A stretch of 64,000 nucleotides of DNA from Lachnospiraceae bacterium AD3010. GTDB taxonomy: Bacteria > Bacillota > Clostridia > Lachnospirales > Lachnospiraceae. Shown here one piece after another: positions 8,235 to 17,416 of this stretch. The stretch is from positions 328,268 to 392,267 of the forward strand of contig KK211388.1 in assembly GCA_000622025.1 (NCBI GenBank). The letters run 5' to 3'. Under the pieces are notes generated by a model. The model was given only the letters and a program-made list of their open reading frames with translations, ran no database searches and was not told where the DNA came from. Both the position numbers and the translations under genes were made by a program. Every line of letters starts with the position of its first letter. Position 1 is the first letter of the stretch.

Positions 8235-9454
8235 TTGTTTATCCTTATTCTGCTGAGGACGTATCCCGCCTCTGCATATTTCCTTTCAAATTCATTTTCG
8301 CTCATCACTGCCGTGATAAGAGCAGCTTCGTCCGGGATCTCATCACTGAAGATCTCGCCTTCCGCGTTAAACCTTGTCTTTGCATCAGTGATTATTTCCT
8401 TCGGTATCCTGATAAAGAAAGCTCTCTCAGCGATGCCGTTATCCGAAAGCGAAAGCTCCTCGGAGTCCCAGAAAACAAAAAGTGTTCTCGAAAGATGCTT
8501 TACCGCATCGATCACATCACCCACAACAGCACTTGCGGTTGGCAGGCTTCCGGCACCGCTCCCATAAAACATTGAATCACCCAGCATATTTCCATGGATA
8601 TACACGGCGTTAAATACCCCGTTAACGTTATAAAGAGGATGCCCGTTTCTCACAAGGAAAGGTGCCACAAGAGCAAAGATCTCTTCCCCGCCCTTTTTAT
8701 CCGGAACCTTATAGGCACTGGCAAGGAGCTTCACCGCCATAGCTGCTTCTTTTGCAAAAACCATATCGGCATGGCTTATCTTTGTGATGCCCTCTGTATG
8801 GATGTTCTGATATTTGATGGTATGACCGAAGGCAAGGGACGAAAGGATGGCTATCTTCCTGCAGGCGTCGTAACCCTCAACATCAGCCTCGGGATTTCTT
8901 TCTGCGTATCCAAGCTCCTGCGCTTCCTTCAGTGCATCATCAAAGCCCGATCCCTTCTCACTCATTTCACTTAGGATATAATTTGTGGTTCCGTTTAGGA
9001 TCCCGGAAACCTCGTCTATATCCTCTGCGGTAAGAGAGCTGTTTATCGCTCTTATGACCGGTATGCCTCCGCCGCAGCTTGCCTCAAAAAGATAGTTTAC
9101 ATTCTTTTCCCTGGCAAGATCCAGTAATTCCGCTCCGTGCTCCGCAACCAGCTCCTTATTCGAGGTGCATACTGTCTTTCCTGCTTCAAGTGCAGCCTTT
9201 GTAAATTCGTATGCGGGCTTTAAGCCCCCCATTACCTCGACTACTATCTTTACCTCGGGATCATTTAGGATAACACCGAAATCATGTACAATTTTCTCCT
9301 GCACCGGATCCCCCGGGAAATCCCTGAGATCTAGAACATACTTTACTCTTACCGGTGTTCCTGCCTTTTTGTCTATCTTTTTACTGTTTTCGGTAAGAAC
9401 CCTGACTACTCCGCTTCCCACCGTTCCGTATCCGAGAACTGCGATATTTACCAT
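8231..9454 (-). CDS. hom: Homoserine dehydrogenase
   Basis: 407 residues. It reduces aspartate semialdehyde to homoserine with NAD(P)H. The Rossmann motif VLGYGTVGSGVV opens the protein, GGGIPVIRAINS and SGILNGTTNYIL are conserved catalytic-domain motifs, and the catalytic Lys region lies in DVEGYDACRKIAIL. It is at the short end of the family and I see no clear C-terminal ACT domain, so feedback may act mainly through LysC. The ribosome site AAAGGAG lies within the end of prfB, 4 bases from the ATG, so hom depends on the secA-prfB transcript. Confidence 0.93.
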   Translation of the reverse strand: MVNIAVLGYGTVGSGVVRVLTENSKKIDKKAGTPVRVKYVLDLRDFPGDPVQEKIVHDFGVILNDPEVKIVVEVMGGLKPAYEFTKAALEAGKTVCTSNKELVAEHGAELLDLAREKNVNYLFEASCGGGIPVIRAINSSLTAEDIDEVSGILNGTTNYILSEMSEKGSGFDDALKEAQELGYAERNPEADVEGYDACRKIAILSSLAFGHTIKYQNIHTEGITKISHADMVFAKEAAMAVKLLASAYKVPDKKGGEEIFALVAPFLVRNGHPLYNVNGVFNAVYIHGNMLGDSMFYGSGAGSLPTASAVVGDVIDAVKHLSRTLFVFWDSEELSLSDNGIAERAFFIRIPKEIITDAKTRFNAEGEIFSDEIPDEAALITAVMSENEFERKYAEAGYVLSRIRINK

Positions 9455-9455
9455 A

Positions 9456-10577
9456 CTACTCCTTTACAACTCCGCCTTTAGCCATCCATACCAGATAGCC
9501 GTTTATGAAGGGGTCCAGATTTCCGTTAAGTACACTGTCCGCCTGAGCTATTTCCACGCCCGTCCTTAAGTCCTTTACAAGCTGGTAGGGCTGCAGGAAA
9601 TAGGACCTTATCTGGGATCCCCAGGCGTTGTCCTTTACCTCTCCGCGGATCTCCGAAAGCTTGTCGGCATTCTCCTCCTCCTTCAGCATAAGGAGTTTTG
9701 CCTTTAGCATCTGCATCGCCTTGTCCTTATTCTGAAACTGGGATCTCTCGTTCTGACAGGTAACGACTATACCCGTTGGGAAGTGGGTGATCCTTATTGC
9801 CGAGGAGGTCTTGTTGATATGCTGTCCTCCTGCTCCCGATGAACGGTAGGTATCTATCCTTATATCATCACTTTTTATCTCAATATCCACATCATCGCTT
9901 ATTTCCGGCATAACATCCAGCGACACAAAGGAGGTCTGCCTCTTTCCCTGAGCATTGAAGGGACTGATACGCACAAGCCGGTGAACTCCCTTCTCCGACT
10001 TAAGATAGCCGTAAGCGTTCTCTCCGTTTATCTGGAAGGTACAGCTCTTTAATCCCGCCTCATCACCGTCAAGAGAATCCAGAACCTCGGTCTTGAAGCC
10101 ATGTGATTCAGCCCACTTGCTGTACATCCTGAAAAGCATGCTGCACCAGTCACAGGACTCGGTGCCTCCGGCTCCCGCATTTAAGCGGAGGATCGCATTA
10201 TTCGCATCATATTCACCTGACAAAAGAGTCTTTAAGCGTATCCTCTCATAGTCATCCTTGAAGCTTATAAACTCCTCTTTGATCTCGGAGGCCAGATTTT
10301 CATCATTGTCCTCATTGGCCATATCTATAAGATCAAACATATCATTAAACTGGCTGTCAAGCTTTTTATAGGTCTCTACATCCTCTTTTAATGACCCCAG
10401 CTCCTTACTCTGCTTCGTACTGCTTTCGGGGTCATTCCAGAAGTCAGGCTCCTCCATCTTCCGGTTTAGCTCAATTATGCGGTTTTCCTTATTCTCAAGG
10501 TCAAGGGACTTATACAGATCCTTTAACGGAGTCCTGTAACCCTCAAGCTCTACCTTCAGGTTGTCAAGTTCTAGCAT
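9456..10577 (-). CDS. prfB: Peptide chain release factor 2
   Basis: 373 residues. RF2 recognises UGA and UAA through the SPF tripeptide, here in RISPFNAQGK, and triggers peptide release through GGQ, here in SSGAGGQHINKT. The coding frame is continuous from MLELDNL. The programmed +1 frameshift site used by many bacteria (CTT TGA C near codon 25) is absent: at the equivalent point the sequence reads CTT GAC with no stop, so RF2 autoregulation by frameshifting is lost. It starts 2 bases after secA, whose final codons contain the GGAG ribosome site. Confidence 0.96.
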   Translation of the reverse strand: MLELDNLKVELEGYRTPLKDLYKSLDLENKENRIIELNRKMEEPDFWNDPESSTKQSKELGSLKEDVETYKKLDSQFNDMFDLIDMANEDNDENLASEIKEEFISFKDDYERIRLKTLLSGEYDANNAILRLNAGAGGTESCDWCSMLFRMYSKWAESHGFKTEVLDSLDGDEAGLKSCTFQINGENAYGYLKSEKGVHRLVRISPFNAQGKRQTSFVSLDVMPEISDDVDIEIKSDDIRIDTYRSSGAGGQHINKTSSAIRITHFPTGIVVTCQNERSQFQNKDKAMQMLKAKLLMLKEEENADKLSEIRGEVKDNAWGSQIRSYFLQPYQLVKDLRTGVEIAQADSVLNGNLDPFINGYLVWMAKGGVVKE

Positions 10578-10579
10578 CT

Positions 10580-13159
10580 TTACTCCAATCCGCCGGTCTT
10601 CATGTGACAGTTCTTGTATTTCAAACCGCTGCCACAGGGACAGAGGTCATTCGGATATATCTTCTTATTTGATCTTTTTGCAGGTCCCTTCTTTACGGAA
10701 TCGTCCTTATTAGTGCCTGTGACCTTCGCAACCTGCTCACGCTCAACCTTTTCCTCCACGTGAACATGCATAAGGAGACGCACGGTGTCCTCCTTGATGC
10801 CCGCAGTCATCTGGTCAAACATCTCAAAACCCGCAGTCCTGTACTCCACAACCGGGTCTCTCTGACCGAAGGCCTGCAAGCCTATTCCCTGCCGGAGCTG
10901 TTCCATATCATCGATATGATCCATCCACTTTCTGTCTATAACCTTTAAAAGGATCACACGCTCTATCTCACGCAGCATCTCAGGCTGCGGGAACTCCGCT
11001 TCCTTGTCCTCGTATATCTTTACCGCCTTTTCCTTCAGGTTGTGCTTAAGCTCCGCAGGAGTCAAGCCCCTGATGTCAGGAGTCCTGATGCGTTCCATCG
11101 GGATCACCGGCAGAAGCAGCTGGTTTAAGCCCTCCAGATCCCAGTCCTCAGTCTTCTGATCCTCACCTATGGTCATATCCACAGCATTTTCCGTAATGTC
11201 CGTGATCATACCGTAGATTGAGTCCCTCATATTCTCGCCGTCAAGAACCTTACGCCGCTCATCATAGATTATCTCTCTCTGGTCGTTATTTACCGCGTCA
11301 TAATCAAGAAGGTTCTTTCTGATACCGAAATTGTTCTCTTCTATCTTCATCTGGGCCTTTTCAATTGCCCTGGTAAGCATGCCATGCTCTATCTGTTCGC
11401 CCTCCGGAACGTTCAGCGCCTCAAACACCTGCATAAGCCTGTCAGAACCGAATAGCCTCATCAGATCGTCCTCAAGGGAGATATAGAATCTGGAAACTCC
11501 CGGATCCCCCTGACGACCGGAACGTCCACGGAGCTGATTGTCGATACGTCTGGACTCATGCCGCTCCGTACCTATGATCATAAGACCTCCGGCGGCCTTT
11601 GACTCGTCATCCAGCTTGATATCCGTACCACGACCCGCCATATTTGTGGCTATGGTCACTGCGGAATGCTCTCCCGCGTGGGAAACTATCTCTGCCTCCA
11701 TCTCGTGGAACTTGGCATTCAGCACATTATGCTTTATGCCCCGCTTGCTTAAAAGCTTTGAAAGCTCCTCTGAAGCCTCTATGGTTATCGTTCCCACAAG
11801 GATCGGCTGCCCTGTAGCATGTACCTCTTCTATCACATCACAGATCGCGTTCAGCTTCTCTCTTCTCGTCTTGAATACGGCGTCCTGAAGATCCTTCCTC
11901 TGAACGGGACGGTTTGTGGGTATGGTGATAACATCCATACTGTATATCTCACGGAATTCCCTTTCCTCCGTAAGAGCAGTACCGGTCATACCGGATTTTT
12001 TGTCGAATTTATTGAAAAAGTTCTGGAAGGTAATGGTAGCGAGGGTCTTACTCTCTCTTTTTACCTTCACATGCTCCTTTGCCTCGATAGCCTGATGCAG
12101 TCCGTCGGAATAACGTCTTCCGGGCATTATACGCCCCGTAAATTCGTCTACTATAAGGATCTGGTCATCCTTCACCACATAGTCCTTATCCCTTGCCATC
12201 AGATTATTGGCACGCAGTGCAAGGATGATACAGTGCTGTATCTCAAGGTTTTCGGGATCGGCAAGATTCTCCAGATGGAAAAACTGCTCAACCTTTTTTA
12301 CACCCTGCTCTGTAAGATTGACTATCTTGTCCTTTTCATTAACGATAAAGTCCCCTGTCTCTTCGATCTCTACACCCATGATGGCATCCATCTTCGAAAG
12401 CTCGGTGCTGCTGGCTTCACCCCGCTGCATCTGATGGGCAAGTATCTCACAGGCCTCGTACATCTTTGTGGATTTTCCGCTCTGTCCTGAGATGATAAGG
12501 GGTGTACGGGCTTCATCTATAAGAATGGAATCAACCTCGTCGATTATGGCATAGTGAAGATTCCGGAGAACCAGCTGGTTTTTGTAGATTGCCATATTGT
12601 CCCTTAAGTAATCAAAACCCAGCTCGTTATTCGTAACATAGGTTATATCGCAGGCATAAGCCTTCTGCCTCTCCGCACTTGTCATTCCATTCTGGATAAG
12701 ACCTACAGTGAGACCAAGGAACTCATGGATCTGCCCCATCTGCTCCGCATCACGCTTGGCAAGATAGTCATTTACCGTGACCACGAATACGCCTTTGCCC
12801 TCAAGGCCGTTAAGGTATGAAGGAAGTGTAGCCACAAGGGTTTTTCCTTCACCGGTCCTCATTTCGGCTATACGTCCCTGATGGAGTATGATCCCGCCTA
12901 TGATCTGCACCGGAAAATGCTCCATACCAAGTACACGCTTTCCGGCTTCCCTTACGGTGGCATATGCCTCCGGAAGAATATCATCAAGAGTCTTCCCTTC
13001 CTCCAGCATATTCCTGAACTTCACGGTCTGAGCCTTCAGTTCATCATCACTCATAGCCGCGATCTTGTCATGGAACGCCAATACCGCATCTACCATAGGC
13101 TGTATCTTCTTTAATTCCCTTTCGCTGTGGGTACCGAAGATCTTTTCAATAATACTCAT
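10580..13159 (-). CDS. secA: Protein translocase ATPase SecA
   Basis: 859 residues, full length. It drives preproteins through SecYEG. Walker A is [12 protein letters not shown] near residue 100, the DEAD-type motif is [15 protein letters not shown] near 205, and the second motor domain ends with [11 protein letters not shown] helical scaffold and a zinc-binding SEC-C tail ([13 protein letters not shown]) complete it. It is the first gene of the operon with prfB, hom and lysC, downstream of the promoter at 13205-13233. Confidence 0.97.
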   Translation of the reverse strand: MSIIEKIFGTHSERELKKIQPMVDAVLAFHDKIAAMSDDELKAQTVKFRNMLEEGKTLDDILPEAYATVREAGKRVLGMEHFPVQIIGGIILHQGRIAEMRTGEGKTLVATLPSYLNGLEGKGVFVVTVNDYLAKRDAEQMGQIHEFLGLTVGLIQNGMTSAERQKAYACDITYVTNNELGFDYLRDNMAIYKNQLVLRNLHYAIIDEVDSILIDEARTPLIISGQSGKSTKMYEACEILAHQMQRGEASSTELSKMDAIMGVEIEETGDFIVNEKDKIVNLTEQGVKKVEQFFHLENLADPENLEIQHCIILALRANNLMARDKDYVVKDDQILIVDEFTGRIMPGRRYSDGLHQAIEAKEHVKVKRESKTLATITFQNFFNKFDKKSGMTGTALTEEREFREIYSMDVITIPTNRPVQRKDLQDAVFKTRREKLNAICDVIEEVHATGQPILVGTITIEASEELSKLLSKRGIKHNVLNAKFHEMEAEIVSHAGEHSAVTIATNMAGRGTDIKLDDESKAAGGLMIIGTERHESRRIDNQLRGRSGRQGDPGVSRFYISLEDDLMRLFGSDRLMQVFEALNVPEGEQIEHGMLTRAIEKAQMKIEENNFGIRKNLLDYDAVNNDQREIIYDERRKVLDGENMRDSIYGMITDITENAVDMTIGEDQKTEDWDLEGLNQLLLPVIPMERIRTPDIRGLTPAELKHNLKEKAVKIYEDKEAEFPQPEMLREIERVILLKVIDRKWMDHIDDMEQLRQGIGLQAFGQRDPVVEYRTAGFEMFDQMTAGIKEDTVRLLMHVHVEEKVEREQVAKVTGTNKDDSVKKGPAKRSNKKIYPNDLCPCGSGLKYKNCHMKTGGLE

Positions 13160-13204
13160 GCTCTATGCTTTGCCTTTCTTCCCGCCTGAACGGACAACTA
13201 GACT

Positions 13205-13233
13205 ATTTTACCAAAAGAGCCTCACGTTTTCAA
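13205..13233 (-). promoter_or_regulatory. secA: Sigma-A-type promoter for secA
   Basis: On the minus strand, TTGAAA (13233-13228) and TAAAAT (13210-13205) are 17 bases apart, and a TGG just before the -10 gives an extended -10. The -35 overlaps the trxB stop codon. The leader to the secA ATG is about 40 bases. Confidence 0.65.
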
Positions 13234-14138
13234 TATATCAATCCGCTGCACGCCGCAAGCGCTGCAACTGCACCGTCCGCAACTGCTGTGGTGAGCTGTC
13301 TCACCTCCTTTGTCCTGCAGTCACCGGCTGTGAAAACTCCCGGAGTTTTTGTGGTACAGCTTTCACCGGAAAGCACATAGCCCTTTCCGTCAAGCTCGGC
13401 CACGTTTTCAAAGCCCTTATTTTCAGGCTCCTGTCCAATGGCCACAAAGATCCCCTGAACCTCGATGTCGCTCTGCTCTCCCGTAAGCTTATTCTTTACG
13501 GTGACGGCTGAAAGGGTCTTCTCCCCTTTTAAACCCTCTACCGTGGAATTCAGGACAAACTTAATGTTTTCCCTGTTTTTCACCTTTTCAACGTCCGCAT
13601 CACTGCCGCGGAACTGATCTCTCCTGTGGATTAAATAAACCGTACTGCAGTACTCCGAAAGGAAAAGAGCATCGGAAAGCGCCGTATTGCCTCCGCCGTA
13701 AACAGCCACGTCCTTTCCCCTGAAAAACGCTCCGTCACAGGTCGCACAGTAGGATACTCCCCTTCCGGTAAGCTCCTCCTCCCTGTCTATCCCCATATGG
13801 CGGTTCTTTGCTCCGGTAGCGATGATAACAGCCCTTCCCTCATAATCGGTACCGCTGTCGGTCTTTACGACCTTACTCTCACCCTTATCCTCTATGGAGA
13901 GAGCAGTCTCGTACTTTAGCTCAGCCCCGAAGGAAACTGCCTGCTCATAGAGTGTGGTGGCGTATTCAAAACCGGAAACATGCTTTAACCCGGGATAATT
14001 CTCTATATCAGGGGTATTTACGATCTGACCTCCATATGCCTTTGCTTCCAGTAAAACCACGCTCTTTCCGGCCCGTAAGCCATAGATCGCTGCTGTAAGG
14101 CCCGCCGGGCCCGCTCCAATAATGATCAAATCCGTCAT
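13230..14138 (-). CDS. trxB: Thioredoxin reductase
   Basis: 302 residues. An FAD-binding GAGPAGLTAAIYG lies at residues 8-20, the redox-active CATC at about residue 135 within SYCATCDGAFF, the NADPH-binding GGGNTALSDALF after it, and the C-terminal FAD motif FTAGDCRTKEVRQL. It transfers electrons from NADPH to thioredoxin in the cytoplasm. Length is typical of low-molecular-weight bacterial TrxB. It follows the spermidine-synthase-like gene by about 20 bases and is probably co-transcribed with it. Confidence 0.95.
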   Translation of the reverse strand: MTDLIIIGAGPAGLTAAIYGLRAGKSVVLLEAKAYGGQIVNTPDIENYPGLKHVSGFEYATTLYEQAVSFGAELKYETALSIEDKGESKVVKTDSGTDYEGRAVIIATGAKNRHMGIDREEELTGRGVSYCATCDGAFFRGKDVAVYGGGNTALSDALFLSEYCSTVYLIHRRDQFRGSDADVEKVKNRENIKFVLNSTVEGLKGEKTLSAVTVKNKLTGEQSDIEVQGIFVAIGQEPENKGFENVAELDGKGYVLSGESCTTKTPGVFTAGDCRTKEVRQLTTAVADGAVAALAACSGLIY

Positions 14139-14158
14139 TCTTCATTCCTGCCTTTCTG

Positions 14159-14899
14159 TCAATCACTCATAACATAGAGTATATTCTGATTACTCTCCGG
14201 CTTCATATCCGGTGAACAGCGGACATACTTTACACTCCGGAAGTGATAGGTAAATGTGTCGTTCATAAGTATAAAAGGCATCGACCTCTCGCCTTCCAAC
14301 GCTGTAATGAGATTAAAGCCGTATAATCCTCCGGGTTTCAGATGTTCCTTTATAAGTATGGTCCCCTTCGGGGAAGCAAGTCCCTTGTCGGGAATATCCG
14401 AGTGATATGCATCATTAATGATGATATCATATCTTTCCTCCGCCCTTTCCAGATAATCCATACCATCCTCGATAAAGATCCGGAGACGGCCGGAAGACTC
14501 AGCCTTATAATCCTTTTCAAGGTCATTTAAGAAAAAGTACTTTCTTGCAAGATGTACCGCCAGAGGATTTATTTCGATAACATCAATACTCATTTCCGGA
14601 TAATGACTGATAAGGAATTTCGGGAACTGAAAGCCCGCACCCCCGAACATAAGTATCCGCTTTGCGTCCGGTCTCTCATTCAGAAGAAGCACCAGACTCT
14701 TCATATAATCAAAAACCAGCTCATTCTTTTTTTCATCAAAATAAGAAGCGGACTCCCTGACGTCATTGACTTCATACAGTCTCGCCTCTTCCCCTCTGTA
14801 TGTTCCGTTCTTTATGACGAACTTCCCGTATTCACTGTCTATGGTTCTAAGAACCTTCCCCGGAGTTCTGTCGGTTTTTTTATTAAAAAGATCTATCAT
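14159..14899 (-). CDS. Spermidine synthase-like methyltransferase-fold protein
   Basis: 246 residues from the ATG at 14899. The open frame runs back to 14977, but its first 13 codons lie inside rnpB, so that start is unlikely; AGAGGG lies 12 bases before 14899. ILMFGGAGFQFPKFL matches the SAM/dcSAM-binding loop of spermidine-synthase-fold enzymes, followed by IDVIEINPLAVHLA and FIEDGMDYL, then YDIIINDAYHS in place of the usual YDxIxxD. The polyamine active site is not clearly conserved, so it may be a methyltransferase-fold protein of other function. Confidence 0.7.
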   Translation of the reverse strand: MIDLFNKKTDRTPGKVLRTIDSEYGKFVIKNGTYRGEEARLYEVNDVRESASYFDEKKNELVFDYMKSLVLLLNERPDAKRILMFGGAGFQFPKFLISHYPEMSIDVIEINPLAVHLARKYFFLNDLEKDYKAESSGRLRIFIEDGMDYLERAEERYDIIINDAYHSDIPDKGLASPKGTILIKEHLKPGGLYGFNLITALEGERSMPFILMNDTFTYHFRSVKYVRCSPDMKPESNQNILYVMSD

Positions 14900-14939
14900 C
14901 TGTTTATCGAACCCTCTCGGTTCCGTTATTTTAAAAATA

Positions 14940-15351
14940 GGCAGACCTGTAAGCCGGGTTATGTCGTGGACGGTCATCTATCTTGGACGTATGTTACCAT
15001 ACGCCTCCAGCGACCCACCTGAAAACGGGACGGGCAGCCCCATGGTTTTCATTTGGTCTTGCTTCGGATAGGGCTTGCAATGCGCCGGGCATTACTGCCC
15101 GGCCGGTGGTCTCTTACACCGCCATTTCACTATTACCTCTTAAGGAGCACCGCCGAATAAATTCGTCCTTCGGACGAGCGGCGGTGCGCAGGTAACGCTC
15201 TCTACGAGAGCGTTACAAAGGCTACATACTTTCTGTTGCGCTATCCCGTGGGTTACCCCAGCCGGCCGTTAGCCGGTATCCTGCCCTGTGAAGCCCGGAC
15301 TTTCCTCCCAGAGAATCCACAAAGATCCCCTGAGCGACCGCCCGGTCTGCC
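14940..15351 (-). ncRNA. rnpB: RNase P RNA
   Basis: The catalytic RNA that trims the 5' ends of tRNAs. The minus strand carries the hallmark GAGGAAAGTCCGGGCTTC near 15295-15312, the universal ACAGAAA-type segment, and a P1 helix formed by GGCAGACC at the 5' end (15351) and GGTCTGCC at the 3' end (14940). The length of about 412 bases is at the long end for type A RNAs. A peripheral helix contains a foldback hairpin (15147-15187) of the same design as repeats elsewhere in the window. End coordinates are good to a few bases. Confidence 0.95.
15147..15187. repeat. H2-type foldback hairpin inside rnpB
   Basis: Outer stem GCACCGCCG / CGGCGGTGC, left internal loop AATAAA, inner stem TCGTCC / GGACGA with loop TTC. 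The 15 bases TAAGGAGCACCGCCG at its left end (15141-15155) also begin the minus-strand hairpin near 21741-21782. It forms a variable arm of RNase P RNA. A second simple hairpin, GTAACGCTCT / AGAGCGTTAC, follows at 15192-15216. Confidence 0.65.
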
Positions 15352-15383
15352 ATTGCAGCATACTGCGAAGCAGTATGCTGCAC

Positions 15384-15421
15384 GTGACGCGCTACCGCGA
15401 AGCGGTTTTATTGCGCGGCAC
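15384..15421 (-). repeat. H2-type foldback hairpin
   Basis: On the minus strand: stem GTGCCGCGC / GCGCGTCAC (8 of 9 paired), left internal loop AATAAAA, inner stem CCGC / GCGG with loop TTC. The design matches the hairpins at 15147, 61703 and 63740, although the stem sequences differ. Confidence 0.6.
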
Positions 15422-15450
15422 TCATGCCCCCCGATGGGGCTTGCCTGCTC

Positions 15451-15629
15451 GCTGATCTTCAGCCAATGTGTGCAAACCAGATTACGCTCACTACCTTTGT
15501 TTTGTACCGAAACATCTGGACGGCGCTCCCGCTCCAACAAAGCACTTTCGCGTCGCGCCGCCACGTTTCGGCACAAAACTGCAGTCGTTCGCTATCAATC
15601 TGTCTTGCACACACTGTCTGAAGATCGGC
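15451..15629. repeat. 179-bp compound inverted repeat
   Basis: Outer arms 15451-15475 and 15605-15629 match in 21 of 25 positions as inverted copies (GATCTTCAG and TGTGTGCAA cores). A 15-base inner pair, GTTTTGTACCGAAAC at 15499-15513 and GTTTCGGCACAAAAC at 15565-15579, has one mismatch. There is also an AATCT/AGATT-type pair between them. No open reading frame of note. Confidence 0.7.
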
Positions 15630-15720
15630 ATACTGCAAAATCCGGTTTGCATCCGGGCAGGGAAAACCGGATGCAAATCCCGCTTCGCGGGACAGCTTTC
15701 TTACGAAAGCTGCCAGGTCG

Positions 15721-15751
15721 GTTTGAAAAAATCTGAAAGATTTTTTCAAAC
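15721..15751 (-). terminator. Hairpin at the end of the nucleoside kinase gene
   Basis: A perfect 13-bp stem, GTTTGAAAAAATC / GATTTTTTCAAAC, with a 5-base loop. It overlaps the kinase stop codon (15746-15748). The T-run lies inside the descending arm, so it is a plausible but unusual terminator. Confidence 0.5.
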
Positions 15752-17404
15752 ATCAAAGCAGCTGCCGCCTACAAATTCCCTGCAGATTGAATTCTTCGGC
15801 AGGGCTTCGGTGGAGATGCCAAGGAAGTACTGCAGGAATTTTAAAAGCCGTAAAGCCTCCTGATAATCCGGATCCTCCTTTTTAATCGTGAAAAGAAGGG
15901 GCTCCGCATACTGCTTCAATGCGGCAAGCTCGTATATCAATGCGGAATTGAACATAGCATCTGCGCTCTCCTGGAAGGGGAAGATATTCCTCTCTTCACC
16001 CCTCCTCACTGAAGCCCACATTCCGAGAGTCCTCTGTGCATTCGCACCCCTTGTCCTAAAGTCCCGGACCAGGCGCCTTATGAGCCTGCCGTCGGTAGTC
16101 GGGATCCTGTTATGGTCATCAATATTTAAGGTGGTCAGTGCGGAAATATATATCTTATACTTATCATCTCTTGAAAGCGTATAGGAAAGCTTGTCATTAA
16201 GACCATGGATACCCTCGATAACAAGAACGTCCTCCTTTCCCATGGAAAGGAAATTTCCCTTGTATTCCCGTTCTCCGGTAATGAAATTATAACGGGGCAT
16301 GTCAACGGTCTTTCCCTTAAGGAGATCCGTCATATTCTCATTAAAGACCTCTATATCTATGGCCTCCAGGCACTCGAAATCCTTCTTTCCTTCACTGTCG
16401 AGAGGGGTTTCCTCCCTGGGAACAAAATAATTGTCAAGGCCGATCGGATGAGGCTTCATTCCGAAAGCCGCAAGCTGTATGGAGAGCCTGTGGGAAAAAG
16501 AGGTCTTTCCCGAGGAGGAAGGTCCTGCTATCATGACAAACCTCTTCTTTTCCTTCACGATCTCCCTGGCGATCTCGGATATCCTGCTCTCCTGAAGAGC
16601 CTCCTGGACAAGGATGATATCATTTATCCTGCCCTCGGATATCTTGTCATTAAGTTCTCCCACGGTCTCGATCCGCATGATCTCATTCCACCTTGTAGCC
16701 TTCATCATTGTGTTGAAAAGCTTCGGTGAATTGGAAACAGGCTGGACCTCTGTGGGGGAGAGCCTTTGCGGAAGCTGCAGGATCAGACCCTCGCCATATT
16801 TTACAAGATCAAAATATCTGACATAACCTGCAGAGGGTACCATAAAGCCATAGTAATAATCCCTGAATTCATCTATGGAATACATATTTACGGAAGAGCT
16901 CATACGGTAATGGAAGAGCCTCTCCTTGTCCTTCATATCATATTCCCTGCAGAGTGCACGGACTTCCTCAATCGGGAAGCTCTTCTTATTTATTTTCACA
17001 TCCCTTTCGACAATATCCAGCATGCGTTTTTTAACACGCTCTACAAGAGCATCGTCGAGAGCGAAATCGCCCTTAAGCGAAATATAATAACCGTCCCCTA
17101 TGGAGAATTCCACCTTGACCCTTTCAAGCTTGTCGTTAAGCTCATTATACAGGGACTTAATGAGGATCATACAGGCACTTCTTTTATAGGCCTTATGTCC
17201 GCTGTGTCCGGACAGGGTCTCAAATTCCTGTATCTCGGTATCCTCCTTAACGGTGTGGAAGAGCTCCTTAAGCTTGTGGTCTCTTATCGCAAGTACTATG
17301 GGATACTCGTAATCCTTCTGAAAATCATGCGCTATATCAAAAAGAGCCGTACCCTTAGGATACTCGTACTCTTTACCCTTGATCTTTACCTTTACTTTGT
17401 CCAT
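15746..17404 (-). CDS. Nucleoside kinase (uridine kinase-like, TGS domain)
   Basis: 552 residues from the ATG at 17404 with AGAGG 5 bases upstream; a GTG two codons earlier also fits. An N-terminal TGS-like domain (KVKIKGKEYEYPKGT) and a ThrRS-like second domain (HKAYKRSACMIL) precede a C-terminal uridine-kinase domain with P-loop AGPSSSGKTSFSH near residue 295 and GLDNYFVPRE. This fusion is common in Firmicutes and annotated as nucleoside kinase; the substrate is not certain. It lies 12 bases after the Nif3-like gene, at the end of the dgt-dnaG-rpoD group. Confidence 0.85.
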   Translation of the reverse strand: MDKVKVKIKGKEYEYPKGTALFDIAHDFQKDYEYPIVLAIRDHKLKELFHTVKEDTEIQEFETLSGHSGHKAYKRSACMILIKSLYNELNDKLERVKVEFSIGDGYYISLKGDFALDDALVERVKKRMLDIVERDVKINKKSFPIEEVRALCREYDMKDKERLFHYRMSSSVNMYSIDEFRDYYYGFMVPSAGYVRYFDLVKYGEGLILQLPQRLSPTEVQPVSNSPKLFNTMMKATRWNEIMRIETVGELNDKISEGRINDIILVQEALQESRISEIAREIVKEKKRFVMIAGPSSSGKTSFSHRLSIQLAAFGMKPHPIGLDNYFVPREETPLDSEGKKDFECLEAIDIEVFNENMTDLLKGKTVDMPRYNFITGEREYKGNFLSMGKEDVLVIEGIHGLNDKLSYTLSRDDKYKIYISALTTLNIDDHNRIPTTDGRLIRRLVRDFRTRGANAQRTLGMWASVRRGEERNIFPFQESADAMFNSALIYELAALKQYAEPLLFTIKKEDPDYQEALRLLKFLQYFLGISTEALPKNSICREFVGGSCFDV

Positions 17405-17416
17405 GGTCACCTCTCG

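Larger units (their letters stand above)
15352..15745. other. Hairpin-rich intergenic stretch
   Basis: 394 bases between rnpB and the nucleoside kinase with no supported gene; reading frames here on either strand are by-products of inverted repeats. From low to high coordinate: a perfect hairpin GCAGCATACTGC / GCAGTATGCTGC at 15355-15382, an H2-type hairpin (15384-15421), a 179-bp compound foldback (15451-15629), a TTTGCATCCGG / CCGGATGCAAA pair (about 15646-15677), CCCGC-type and CAGCTTTC-type hairpins (15679-15712), and the kinase terminator. Confidence 0.75.

Noticed and set aside
8235..9454. Lysine riboswitch before hom-lysC
   Set aside because: hom starts 1 base after prfB; no leader exists for a riboswitch.
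10480..10530. Programmed +1 frameshift in prfB
   Set aside because: The coding frame is continuous and the in-frame TGA is missing.
14900..14977. Upstream start for the spermidine-synthase-like gene
   Set aside because: The first 13 codons overlap the 3' end of rnpB.
15236..15863. Overlapping open frames on both strands in and beside rnpB
   Set aside because: They arise from inverted repeats and RNase P RNA; none has a coherent protein pattern.
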